Assembly: GCA_026996935.1 (NCBI GenBank) | Contig: JALWJW010000312.1 | Coordinates: forward strand, 1 to 7,250 | Reading direction: 5' to 3' | DNA: 7,250 bases | Source: Hyphomicrobiales bacterium | GTDB taxonomy: Bacteria > Pseudomonadota > Alphaproteobacteria > Rhizobiales > Aestuariivirgaceae | Shown here: positions 1 to 6,428 of the stretch, piece by piece | Numbering within the stretch: the first letter of the stretch is position 1 | Layout: every line of letters begins with the position of its first letter | Notes under the pieces: generated by a model | Databases searched by the model: none | What the model saw: only the letters and a program-made list of their open reading frames with translations | What the model was told of the DNA's origin: nothing | Translations under genes and position numbers: made by a program

Positions 1-2233
1 CCAGGCCGACAGTGACGTGATCGCCCTCGGACTCGCTACCCATAATATCAGAAATGCTTTTCTTGATACTGGCGGGGGTGATATTGTGTTCTTTGTTATA
101 GGCTTTTTGTTTTTCGCGGCGGCGGTCGGTTTCGGCTATAGCGCGTTCCATTGAACCTGTGATTTTATCCGCATACAGAATAACGCGGCCATCAACATTA
201 CGAGCGGCGCGGCCAATAGTTTGGACCAGTGATGTTTCTGAACGTAAAAAGCCTTCTTTATCGGCATCAAGAATGGCCACAAGAGAACATTCAGGAATGT
301 CCAAGCCTTCACGTAAAAGGTTGATGCCGATGAGGACATCAAACGTACCAAGGCGTAAATCTCGGATGATTTCGATGCGTTCTAGGGTGTCGATGTCGGA
401 GTGCATATAGCGCACGCGGATGCCTTGTTCGTGCATGTATTCGGTCAGATCTTCGGCCATGCGTTTGGTTAGAGTGGTGACCAAAATGCGGTAACCCTTT
501 TGTGCCACTTCTATACATTCGGCAATGAGATCGTCAACCTGCGTGCCTACAGGGCGAATTTCAACGGGTGGGTCGATCAGGCCCGTGGGGCGAATGATTT
601 GCTCAACGAATACGCCGCCCGTTTGTTCCAGTTCCCACTTGCCGGGGGTGGCTGAAACATACACCGTTTGCGGGCGCATAGCGTCCCATTCTTCAAACCG
701 TAAAGGACGGTTATCAATGGCGCTGGGCAGACGGAAGCCAAACTCGGCCAGCGTGGCTTTGCGGTTAAAGTCACCACGGAACATGGCGTTGAGTTGGCCG
801 ATGGTGACGTGGCTTTCGTCAATAAATACCAATGTGTCGTCTGGCAAGTATTCAAACAATGTGGGCGGTGGTTCGCCAGGTGCGCGGCCCGTGAGGTAGC
901 GTGAATAGTTTTCAATCCCTGCGCACGATCCCGTAGCCATCATCATTTCAATATCAAATTGGGTACGTTGCTCTAAGCGTTGGGCTTCGAGCAGACGGCC
1001 ATTGGCATTAAATTCATCAAGGCGTTTTTGCAAATCGATTTTGATACGTTTTACCGCTTGGTCGAGCGTCGGCTTTGGTGTGACGTGGTGGGAGTTTGCA
1101 TAGATTTTGACAGTTTCAAGTTCCGCCATTTTATGGCCCGTTAGTGGATCAAATTCAGTGATGCCTTCTAACTCGTCACCAAAGAAGGATAACCGCCAGG
1201 CCCGATCCTCAAGATGAGAGGGGAAGAGTTCAACCGTATCGCCGCGAACCCGAAATGTGCCACGAACGAAATTGCCATCATTGCGTTTGTATTGCAGCGC
1301 GATGAGGTCGGAGAGCAATTGTTTTTGTGGGACTTCTTCGCCAAGCTTTAGGGAAAAGGTCATGGCGGTGTAGGTTTCCACATCACCGATGCCATAAATG
1401 CAGGAAACTGACGCGACCACGATGACATCATTGTTTTCCATCAGTGCTCGCGTTGCCGCGTGGCGCATGCGGTCGATCTGTTCGTTGATTGAACTTTCTT
1501 TTTCGATATAGGTATCTGAGCGCGCGACATAGGCTTCGGGTTGATAATAATCGTAGTAGGAAACAAAATATTCAACCGCGTTTTCAGGGAAAAAGGATTT
1601 GAACTCGCCATAGAGCTGGGCGGCGAGGGTTTTGTTGGGGGCAAGGATAAGGGCAGGGCGCTGGGTTTTCTCAATGACCTTTGCCATGGTGAATGTTTTA
1701 CCAGAACCCGTAACGCCAAGGAGAACCTGATCGCGCTCGTTGTTTACAATGCCAGATGAAAGCTCTTTAATAGCGGCGGGTTGGTCGCCCTGTGGTTCAA
1801 AATCTGAGAACATTTTGAACGGGGTTTGATCGCCACCTTTTTCAGGGCGCTTGGGTTTGTGAGGCGTGAAGTTCTCCAGCTCGACAAATTCCGGGCGCAA
1901 AACGCCAGTGTCAGCAGCGGCTGCGCGCGCATCAGCCAGCATTTGCCCTGCACGTGGGTCTGGGCGCTGACGCAAAGCTTCTGACAATGGCACGCCTGTG
2001 ACAGGGTCAAAAGCAGTGTCAGTATTTGTTTTGTTTTTGTCGGCTTTTTTGTTTATATCGCTCGCGCCAGTTGAGCTTTCGTTCAACGGCTCTGCAGGGG
2101 CGGCCTTCTTGGCTGGCGCGCGGTCGCGCTTGCCTCGGCCTCGAAGGGCCTGGGAAGTCGGGATTTCAGGATACCCCTCGATCTTACCAACCGGCGCCTC
2201 TTCAAACCCACCTTTTTGTCTATTATGTCCCAT
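1..2233 (-). CDS. uvrB: Excinuclease ABC subunit B (UvrB), 3' end outside the window
   Basis: UvrB is the DNA-damage verification helicase of nucleotide excision repair. It is delivered to lesions by UvrA and then recruits UvrC for incision. My translation of the minus strand is open for 744 codons and runs off the left edge. Visible motifs are Walker A GVTGSGKT (residues 173-180), the beta-hairpin YYDYYQPEAY (226-235) that inserts between the strands, the DESH box (472-475), GINLLREGLDIPE (636-648) and the arginine-finger motif QTIGRAARN (671-679). The order and spacing match E. coli UvrB with a constant offset of 134 residues. Those extra 134 N-terminal residues are rich in Lys, Ala and Pro and carry GFEEAP at 9-14, as in many Hyphomicrobiales. 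The C-terminal UVR domain that contacts UvrC would lie beyond position 1. I chose ATG at 2233 because it keeps the GFEEAP segment. No Shine-Dalgarno site precedes it. The MFS transporter gene lies 47 bp upstream on the same strand. The identity is certain; the exact start is likely. Confidence 0.97.
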   Translation of the reverse strand, partial: MGHNRQKGGFEEAPVGKIEGYPEIPTSQALRGRGKRDRAPAKKAAPAEPLNESSTGASDINKKADKNKTNTDTAFDPVTGVPLSEALRQRPDPRAGQMLADARAAAADTGVLRPEFVELENFTPHKPKRPEKGGDQTPFKMFSDFEPQGDQPAAIKELSSGIVNNERDQVLLGVTGSGKTFTMAKVIEKTQRPALILAPNKTLAAQLYGEFKSFFPENAVEYFVSYYDYYQPEAYVARSDTYIEKESSINEQIDRMRHAATRALMENNDVIVVASVSCIYGIGDVETYTAMTFSLKLGEEVPQKQLLSDLIALQYKRNDGNFVRGTFRVRGDTVELFPSHLEDRAWRLSFFGDELEGITEFDPLTGHKMAELETVKIYANSHHVTPKPTLDQAVKRIKIDLQKRLDEFNANGRLLEAQRLEQRTQFDIEMMMATGSCAGIENYSRYLTGRAPGEPPPTLFEYLPDDTLVFIDESHVTIGQLNAMFRGDFNRKATLAEFGFRLPSAIDNRPLRFEEWDAMRPQTVYVSATPGKWELEQTGGVFVEQIIRPTGLIDPPVEIRPVGTQVDDLIAECIEVAQKGYRILVTTLTKRMAEDLTEYMHEQGIRVRYMHSDIDTLERIEIIRDLRLGTFDVLIGINLLREGLDIPECSLVAILDADKEGFLRSETSLVQTIGRAARNVDGRVILYADKITGSMERAIAETDRRREKQKAYNKEHNITPASIKKSISDIMGSESEGDHVTVGL

Positions 2234-2239
2234 GGGGGC

Positions 2240-2268
2240 AATATAAATGGTTTCGTAGCCAGTGGGAA
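2240..2268 (-). promoter_or_regulatory. Candidate uvrB promoter, possibly giving a leaderless mRNA
   Basis: Read on the minus strand, TTCCCA (2268-2263, four of six to the -35 consensus) is followed by a 17-nt spacer and TATATT (2245-2240, five of six to the -10 consensus). Only six bases (GCCCCC) separate the -10 box from the uvrB ATG at 2233, so transcription would begin at or next to the start codon. This agrees with the lack of a Shine-Dalgarno sequence. The promoter falls in the 47-bp gap after the transporter gene, so uvrB could be expressed independently of it. I see no LexA-type box in this gap. The call rests on sequence match only. Confidence 0.4.
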
Positions 2269-2280
2269 GTAGTGATGATG

Positions 2281-3546
2281 TCAGGGGGTGTCAGGAGTGG
2301 AGGGTTCCCTCCTAATCAGCCAATACGATAATCCTGCTAAAATGGCACCAAAGAACATGAACCAGATGACGATGAGGGGGGTTGTGGTTTGGGCGATGCC
2401 GACGATTTGGGCGGCGGTGGCTCCGACCATAGACTGGATGAAACCGGCCAGACCTGCGGCTGAGCCGATGGCTTTGGGATCGGCCGATAATGTGGCGGAC
2501 ATGGCGTTGGGCAGGGTGATGCCATTGCCGAGCGCGATGATCGCCATAGGATAAAAGAACAAGGCGGCATTTAATTGACCGCTCATTGCGGCGACAAAGG
2601 CCAATGTTGCACCAGCTATTGAAATAACCATGCCGCCAACAATCATTGTGTTGGTGCCAAGTTTTTGTGACATTCGGCCTGCAATAAAATTTCCTGCTAC
2701 ATAACCTAATGAAATAATAATGTACCAAGTGCCGTAATCAAGTGTAGTCAGACCAAGATAATTGATGGTCAGGAAGGGTGCGCCGCCAAGGAATGAGAAA
2801 AATACAGCGGTTGAAAATGATAATGTCGCGACCAGGCCAATAAATCGTTTATTGGTGAAAAGGCGTTGATAGGCGCTTAATCGGCTTTCACCAGATTTGG
2901 CACCTGTCGTTTGGTTGGTTTCTGGCAGTAGAAGGGCTGCCAAAGCTAAAGCGAAAAGACCCAGAGCTGTTAAAAGCCAGAATGAAGCACGCCATGAATA
3001 GTATTGATCCAGATAGCCGCCGATTACCGGTGCCACCATAGGCGCAAGTGCCCATGCCATGGTAATATAGCCAATGACGCTGGCGGCAGCGCGCTCTTCG
3101 TGTAAGTCACGAATGATGGCGCGAGAGAGCACCATGCCTGCCGCCCCGCCAAAGGATTGTAGTAAGCGCGCGGCTACAAGAATTTCAATAGTCGGGGCAT
3201 AAGCACAAACGATGGTTGCAAAAATGAAAATCACCAGCCCGCCTAGAAGTATCGGGCGGCGGCCAAAACGATCTGATAATGGACCGTAAACCAATTGGCT
3301 GACGGCAGTGCCAATAAGATATAAAGTTAAGGTAAGTTGCGCCATGCCTGCGGTGGTGTTTAAGTCTGTTACCAGGCCTGGAATAGAAGGCATAAACATG
3401 TTCAAGGCCAAAGGGCCAATCGCACTGACGGCAATAAGGGCAGCGTAAATCAGGGCGTTAGATTTCCGCTGTGGTTGCGGTGGCTGAATGGGTTGGTTGT
3501 GAACATTTTGAGGGGAGGTCATTAATCCATTTACACCCGCAATCAT
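2281..3546 (-). CDS. MFS drug-efflux transporter, Bcr/CflA type
   Basis: This is a 421-residue inner-membrane protein of the major facilitator superfamily, with about 12 hydrophobic segments. Family hallmarks are LALNMFMPSIPGL in the first membrane helix (46-58; compare SIDMYLPALP in E. coli Bcr), the loop 2-3 motif GPLSDRFGRRP (88-98), RAIIRD (142-147) and APMVAPVIGG (168-177) in the next helices. The Bcr/CflA family exports drugs such as bicyclomycin, chloramphenicol and sulfonamides, and in some members cysteine, by proton antiport. The substrate here cannot be read from sequence. The first 30 residues are Gln/Pro-rich and cytosolic. The start could be ATG at 3546 or the internal ATG at 3522 (MTSPQN); neither has a convincing Shine-Dalgarno site, and both keep all membrane helices. 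It is divergent from the hydrolase at 3635 and shares a palindrome-containing intergenic region with it. It reads towards uvrB with no terminator visible between them. Family assignment is firm; the substrate is unknown. Confidence 0.92.
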   Translation of the reverse strand: MIAGVNGLMTSPQNVHNQPIQPPQPQRKSNALIYAALIAVSAIGPLALNMFMPSIPGLVTDLNTTAGMAQLTLTLYLIGTAVSQLVYGPLSDRFGRRPILLGGLVIFIFATIVCAYAPTIEILVAARLLQSFGGAAGMVLSRAIIRDLHEERAAASVIGYITMAWALAPMVAPVIGGYLDQYYSWRASFWLLTALGLFALALAALLLPETNQTTGAKSGESRLSAYQRLFTNKRFIGLVATLSFSTAVFFSFLGGAPFLTINYLGLTTLDYGTWYIIISLGYVAGNFIAGRMSQKLGTNTMIVGGMVISIAGATLAFVAAMSGQLNAALFFYPMAIIALGNGITLPNAMSATLSADPKAIGSAAGLAGFIQSMVGATAAQIVGIAQTTTPLIVIWFMFFGAILAGLSYWLIRREPSTPDTP

Positions 3547-3581
3547 GGGCTGGCAATGAAATAAATTAAATCAAACTTATC

Positions 3582-3597
3582 TTTACGTTAACGTGAA
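3582..3597. promoter_or_regulatory. Candidate operator palindrome between divergent genes
   Basis: TTTACGTTAACGTGAA is a 16-bp palindrome with a perfect 10-bp core (ACGTTAACGT, 3585-3594) and a single mismatched pair at 3584/3595. It sits almost in the middle of the 88-bp gap between the divergent transporter (start 3546) and hydrolase (start 3635). It ends four bases before the candidate -35 box of the hydrolase. This placement suits one dimeric regulator acting on both genes. From memory the paired ACGT half-sites resemble sites of some MerR-family regulators such as LiuR. I cannot confirm this, and no regulator gene lies in the window. Confidence 0.45.
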
Positions 3598-3601
3598 TAA
3601 T

Positions 3602-3629
3602 TTGACCTGTGATGGTTTTACGATAAATT
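3602..3629 (+). promoter_or_regulatory. Candidate hydrolase promoter close to the start codon
   Basis: TTGACC (3602-3607, five of six to the -35 consensus) and TAAATT (3624-3629, four of six to the -10 consensus) are separated by 16 nt. Only five bases lie between the -10 box and the ATG at 3635, so the transcript would begin at or near the start codon. The lack of a Shine-Dalgarno site agrees with leaderless translation. An alternative -10 (GATAAA, 3622-3627) would give a spacer of only 14 nt. Confidence 0.4.
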
Positions 3630-3634
3630 GAGCT

Positions 3635-4474
3635 ATGCGAGAGGTTTCAATTAAAACACAAGATGGATGGGTGCTGGCTGGTTTGTTATATGAACCAGAG
3701 GGACCAGTTGATGATGTTATTGTGTTGAACGGGGCCACGGGTGTGCCGCGTAATTTTTATAAATCATTTGCCAAATGGTGCGCTGATGATCGTCAATCTG
3801 CTTGTTTGATTTATGATTATCGTGATTTTGGATTTTCTAAAGTTAATGCGGTTGGAGACTCACTTGCTTGTATGGCCGATTGGGCGATAAAAGACCAACA
3901 GGCGGCCATACAATTTATGCTTGATCATTATCCCAATAACAAAGTGAGCCTGATTGGTCATTCGTTGGGGGGGATGTTTTTACAATATCAAAGTGAAAAG
4001 TTTGGCGCTCAGATCAAGCGGGCGATTACGGTTGCTTCCGGTTCCGGTTATTGGTTGCAACACCCGCTTTGGTATATTCCCGTTGTTTCAATGTTCTGGT
4101 GGGTGGTTGGACCGGTTTCAACCAAGTTGCTTGGATATACGCCCGGGCGAGCTTTGGGTTTTGGTTCTGACTTGCCAGCCGGGGTTTATTGGCAATGGCG
4201 GCGGTGGTGCACATCGCGCAGGTTTTATGATGTAGACCGGCCGAATTTTATTCCTGTGTGTGATGAGAAAATTGTTTTTCCGGTTTCAATGTTTACATTT
4301 TCAGATGACCAAATGATTCCGCGTAAGGCTGTTGAGTTTTTAAAGAACTTTTATGATAGCCCTGATGTTACGGTAACAAGCCTTGAGCCGCAGACGTTTG
4401 GTTTAAAAACAATTGGGCATATACATTCTTTTGCCAAGTGCAATAAAGCGGTCTGGCCTGCCTTTTTTGAATAG
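3635..4474 (+). CDS. Alpha/beta hydrolase, COG4757-like, function unknown
   Basis: This is a 279-residue cytosolic alpha/beta-hydrolase-fold protein with no signal peptide. The nucleophile elbow is GHSLGG (108-113), with Ser110 as the catalytic serine. The acid is probably Asp224 or Asp225 in FSDDQMIPR, and the base is His262 in IGHIHSF. Near the N-terminus NGATGVPRNFY (32-42) and IYDYRDFGFS (59-68) match the strand-plus-oxyanion region of the uncharacterised COG4757 family. SGYW (137-140), GYTPGRALGFGSDLPAGV (167-184) and QWRRWC (187-192) are further blocks I recall from that family. Length is normal. The substrate is unknown; the fold suggests an ester, amide or thioester bond. The gene is divergent from the MFS transporter across a region with a shared palindrome, so co-regulation is plausible. 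The aminotransferase follows 137 bp after its stop and probably has its own transcript. Start choice: first ATG of the frame, with no good Shine-Dalgarno site. Confidence 0.88.
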   Translation: MREVSIKTQDGWVLAGLLYEPEGPVDDVIVLNGATGVPRNFYKSFAKWCADDRQSACLIYDYRDFGFSKVNAVGDSLACMADWAIKDQQAAIQFMLDHYPNNKVSLIGHSLGGMFLQYQSEKFGAQIKRAITVASGSGYWLQHPLWYIPVVSMFWWVVGPVSTKLLGYTPGRALGFGSDLPAGVYWQWRRWCTSRRFYDVDRPNFIPVCDEKIVFPVSMFTFSDDQMIPRKAVEFLKNFYDSPDVTVTSLEPQTFGLKTIGHIHSFAKCNKAVWPAFFE

Positions 4475-4482
4475 AATTCTTT

Positions 4483-4535
4483 AACAAGCCGGGCATAGGT
4501 TGTTCCATTGAGAAAAATGCGTGGAATGGGCATTT
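4483..4535. repeat. Two weak inverted repeats in the hydrolase-aminotransferase gap
   Basis: The 136-bp gap at 4475-4610 has no gene. It contains AACAAGCC (4483-4490) paired with GGTTGTT (4498-4504) through a one-base bulge, and AAATGC (4515-4520) paired with GCATTT (4530-4535) around a 9-nt loop. Neither is followed by a T-run, so neither is a convincing rho-independent terminator. They may be chance or weak regulatory structures. No clear promoter for the downstream aminotransferase stood out in the rest of the gap. Confidence 0.2.
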
Positions 4536-4610
4536 ACAACGCAATCAACTTGTTTAATGTATCGCGAGGTTTTGATCTAGATTCTTCGAAAAATTGAGAA
4601 AGTTGTTGAT

Positions 4611-5738
4611 ATGAATGCTTTGCTGCCAGATGTTGATCCCGATGGTCTTTTGGAATTTTCGGTTGTTTTTACCGACCGCTCGCTCAACCATATGTCGCAA
4701 AGCTTTCAACAAGTGATGCGTGATATTTCTGGTACGTTGAAATCTGTATATAACGCTGACAGCGTGGCCATTGTGCCTGGTGGTGGCACGTATGCGATGG
4801 AAGCTGTGGCCCGGCAAATTGCAACGGGCAAGAAAACACTGGTTATTCGCAATGGCTGGTTTTCGTTCCGCTGGACACAAATTTTTGAGATGGGAAATAT
4901 CCCTGCTTCATCAACGGTTATGAAGGCCAAAATGCAAAACGAGAATCGCCAGGAGCCTTTTGCACCGGCCGCGATTGAAGATGTTGTGGCAACGATTAAA
5001 GCTGAAAAACCTGATGTGGTGTTTGCCCCGCATGTGGAAACCTCAAGCGGTATGATGTTGCCTGATGACTATATGAAAGCAGTGGCTGATGCGGTGCATG
5101 AGCATGGTGGATTGTTTGTGCTTGATTGTATTGCTTCGGGCACGGTTTGGGTTGATATGAAAGCGGTTGGTGTGGATGTGTTGATTAGTGCGCCGCAAAA
5201 GGGATGGAGCGCGTCTCCTGCAGCCGGTCTTGTGATGATGAACGAACGGGCCAAGAAGGTTGTTGATGTAACAACCAGCACCAGTTTTGCTTGCGATCTT
5301 AAAAAGTGGGCAGAAATTATGACGGCCTATGAAAATGGTGGTCATGCTTATCACGCCACAATGCCGACAGATGCGTTGAAGAAGTTTCGTGATGTGATGA
5401 TGGAAACCAAAGCCTACGGGTTTGATAAAGTGCGCGATGAGCAGTTGGAACTGGGCCGCAGGGTTCGGGCGCTTTTGGCTGATCGCGGCATTAAAAGTGT
5501 TGCTGCTGCCGGGTTTGAAGCGCCAGGCGTTGTGGTGAGCTATACCGATGATGAAGACATTAAGATGGGTAAAAAGTTTGCGGGCGAAGGTGTGCAAATT
5601 GCTGCCGGTGTGCCTCTTCAGTGTGATGAGCCGGCTGATTTCAGCACGTTTAGGCTTGGGTTGTTCGGGCTTGATAAATTAAATAATATTGACCGCACGG
5701 TGAAGCAATTAGAAGCTGTTCTTGATAAGGTTTTGTAA
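4611..5738 (+). CDS. Class V PLP-dependent aminotransferase (alanine/serine-glyoxylate type)
   Basis: This is a 375-residue fold-type I PLP enzyme of the family that includes alanine-glyoxylate, serine-glyoxylate and ureidoglycine-glyoxylate aminotransferases (COG0075). Residues visible are the phosphate-binding turn PGGGT (56-60), HVETSSG (141-147), Asp172 in LDCIASG for the pyridine nitrogen, the PLP Schiff-base lysine Lys197 in SAPQKGWSASP, the YHATMPTDAL block (247-256) and Arg348 in FRLGLFG, expected to bind the substrate carboxylate. The usual PGP-type N-terminal motif is absent. Instead the protein opens with PDVDPDGLLEFSVVFTDR, and the lysine is followed by GWSASP rather than the common AL-APPG. 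This marks a divergent subgroup, so amino donor and acceptor cannot be assigned. ATG at 4611 is the only reasonable start: an in-frame TAG lies at 4578-4580 with no ATG, GTG or TTG between. It ends 16 bp from the convergent LysE gene. Confidence 0.9.
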   Translation: MNALLPDVDPDGLLEFSVVFTDRSLNHMSQSFQQVMRDISGTLKSVYNADSVAIVPGGGTYAMEAVARQIATGKKTLVIRNGWFSFRWTQIFEMGNIPASSTVMKAKMQNENRQEPFAPAAIEDVVATIKAEKPDVVFAPHVETSSGMMLPDDYMKAVADAVHEHGGLFVLDCIASGTVWVDMKAVGVDVLISAPQKGWSASPAAGLVMMNERAKKVVDVTTSTSFACDLKKWAEIMTAYENGGHAYHATMPTDALKKFRDVMMETKAYGFDKVRDEQLELGRRVRALLADRGIKSVAAAGFEAPGVVVSYTDDEDIKMGKKFAGEGVQIAAGVPLQCDEPADFSTFRLGLFGLDKLNNIDRTVKQLEAVLDKVL

Positions 5739-5742
5739 GTCT

Positions 5743-5758
5743 TTAATTGAGCAATTAA
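5743..5758. terminator. AT-rich inverted repeat between convergent genes, possible weak bidirectional terminator
   Basis: TTAATTG (5743-5749) and CAATTAA (5752-5758) are perfect inverted repeats separated by AG. As RNA this is more likely a six-pair stem with a GAGC loop. It lies just after the aminotransferase stop (5736-5738) and overlaps the LysE stop (5755-5757). The stem has almost no GC and there is no clear T-run, so the terminator role is inferred mostly from position. Confidence 0.25.
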
Positions 5759-6348
5759 GTAAGCATTGGCCACAAAGATAGAATAAGCAAAATGGCCATG
5801 GCGATGTTAAAAATGCGCAACTTTTTTGGATCGGAAAGGAATTGCTTTAAAGCGGTTCCAAATCCGGCCCAAACGCAAACCATCGGTATGTTCGCGATAG
5901 CAAAGTAGACGACGATGATGGTCAGCGTTGTGTAATAGTCAGCTTTGACGGTGTATGCCGAAACAGCGATAGTGGCCATCACCCATGCTTTTGGGTTTAC
6001 CCATTGAAACAAAGCGGCTTGCAAATAAGTAAGGGGAGCAGATTTTCCTGTGCCAATTTCCAATGGGCCAGCGGTGGCGATTTTCCATGCAAGGAAAACC
6101 ATATAAAGCCCACCAATGATTTTGATGGCGGTAAAGGCAAGAGGGAAAACTTCTAGTAATTGGCCAAGGCCGAGGCCAATGCAAAGAACCAAAAATCCAA
6201 AACCATTTGAGACCCCTAATATATGCGGAATTGTGCGGCGAAACCCAAAGTTTAAACCCGATGCAAACAGCATAAAATTGTTGGGACCAGGGGTGGTGGT
6301 TGAGACAATGGCAAAACCAACCATGGCGAGAAAAATATCAAGGGACAT
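5755..6348 (-). CDS. LysE/RhtB family amino-acid exporter
   Basis: This 197-residue inner-membrane protein belongs to the LysE/RhtB translocator family, which exports amino acids such as lysine, threonine, homoserine or cysteine using ion gradients. The signature STTTPGPNNFML (16-27) at the end of the first helix is followed by GFRRTIPHILGV (35-46), a second hydrophobic pair around 50-90, QWVNPKAW (115-122) and two further helices to the C-terminus. Length is slightly below the common 200-210 residues, but the protein looks complete. The ATG at 6348 is supported by GGAG five bases upstream and a consensus-like promoter. It is tail-to-tail with the aminotransferase, with 16 bp between their ends, and is insulated from the upstream peroxiredoxin by a strong terminator. 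Members are often controlled by a nearby LysR- or Lrp-type regulator. None is in the window, but an inverted repeat lies just upstream of the -35 box. The substrate cannot be predicted. Confidence 0.93.
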   Translation of the reverse strand: MSLDIFLAMVGFAIVSTTTPGPNNFMLFASGLNFGFRRTIPHILGVSNGFGFLVLCIGLGLGQLLEVFPLAFTAIKIIGGLYMVFLAWKIATAGPLEIGTGKSAPLTYLQAALFQWVNPKAWVMATIAVSAYTVKADYYTTLTIIVVYFAIANIPMVCVWAGFGTALKQFLSDPKKLRIFNIAMAILLILSLWPMLT

Positions 6349-6353
6349 ATAGG

Positions 6354-6357
6354 CTCC
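6354..6357 (-). promoter_or_regulatory. Ribosome binding site of the LysE-type gene
   Basis: The minus strand reads GGAG, then five bases (CCTAT), then the ATG at 6348-6346. This fixes the start of the LysE-type gene and contrasts with the SD-less starts of uvrB and the hydrolase. Confidence 0.75.
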
Positions 6358-6373
6358 GTAAAATAGGTAAGCA

Positions 6374-6401
6374 ATGCTACCCTAATTTACTGAGCTGTCA
6401 A
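6374..6401 (-). promoter_or_regulatory. Sigma70-like promoter of the LysE-type gene
   Basis: On the minus strand a perfect -35 box TTGACA (6401-6396) is followed by a 16-nt spacer and TAGCAT (6379-6374, four of six to TATAAT). Transcription would begin near 6367, giving a leader of roughly 18 nt that contains the GGAG site. It is the best-looking promoter in the window. It lies downstream of the peroxiredoxin terminator, so the gene is probably monocistronic. Confidence 0.6.
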
Positions 6402-6410
6402 CTGTCTTTA

Positions 6411-6425
6411 TTTGATTGCATCAAA
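6411..6425. promoter_or_regulatory. Inverted repeat upstream of the LysE-type promoter, candidate operator
   Basis: TTTGAT (6411-6416) and ATCAAA (6420-6425) are perfect inverted arms around TGC. The centre lies about 50 bp upstream of the predicted start of transcription and ten bases upstream of the -35 box, a position typical for activators. An Lrp- or LysR-type regulator would fit what is known of LysE-type genes, but the protein is not identifiable from sequence. Confidence 0.35.
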
Positions 6426-6428
6426 TGG

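Noticed and set aside
525..915. Open frames on both strands (124 and 112 residues) within uvrB
   Set aside because: Both are out of frame with UvrB, whose reading frame is unbroken through the DESH box here.
2299..2312. GGAGGG-TT-CCCTCC inverted repeat at the end of the transporter gene
   Set aside because: The loop is at most four bases and no T-run follows on either strand, so it is not a usable rho-independent terminator. It lies inside coding sequence.
1998..2331. Plus-strand open frames opposite the UvrB N-terminal extension
   Set aside because: They lie antisense to a well-supported gene, resemble no known family and lack a ribosome binding site. They are open by chance in low-complexity sequence.
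3547..3600. Minus-strand promoter for the MFS gene
   Set aside because: Combinations such as TTCACG-N17-TTGATT or TTAACG-N17-TAATTT match the consensus too poorly to annotate, although a promoter must lie in this gap.
4475..4610. A small gene or terminator in the hydrolase-aminotransferase gap
   Set aside because: No start with a ribosome binding site leads to a sensible protein, and the hairpins present lack T-runs.
5043..5597. 184-residue minus-strand open frame opposite the aminotransferase
   Set aside because: The translation is His/Asn/Arg-rich without domain features, and the opposite strand encodes a clear PLP enzyme with its catalytic residues.
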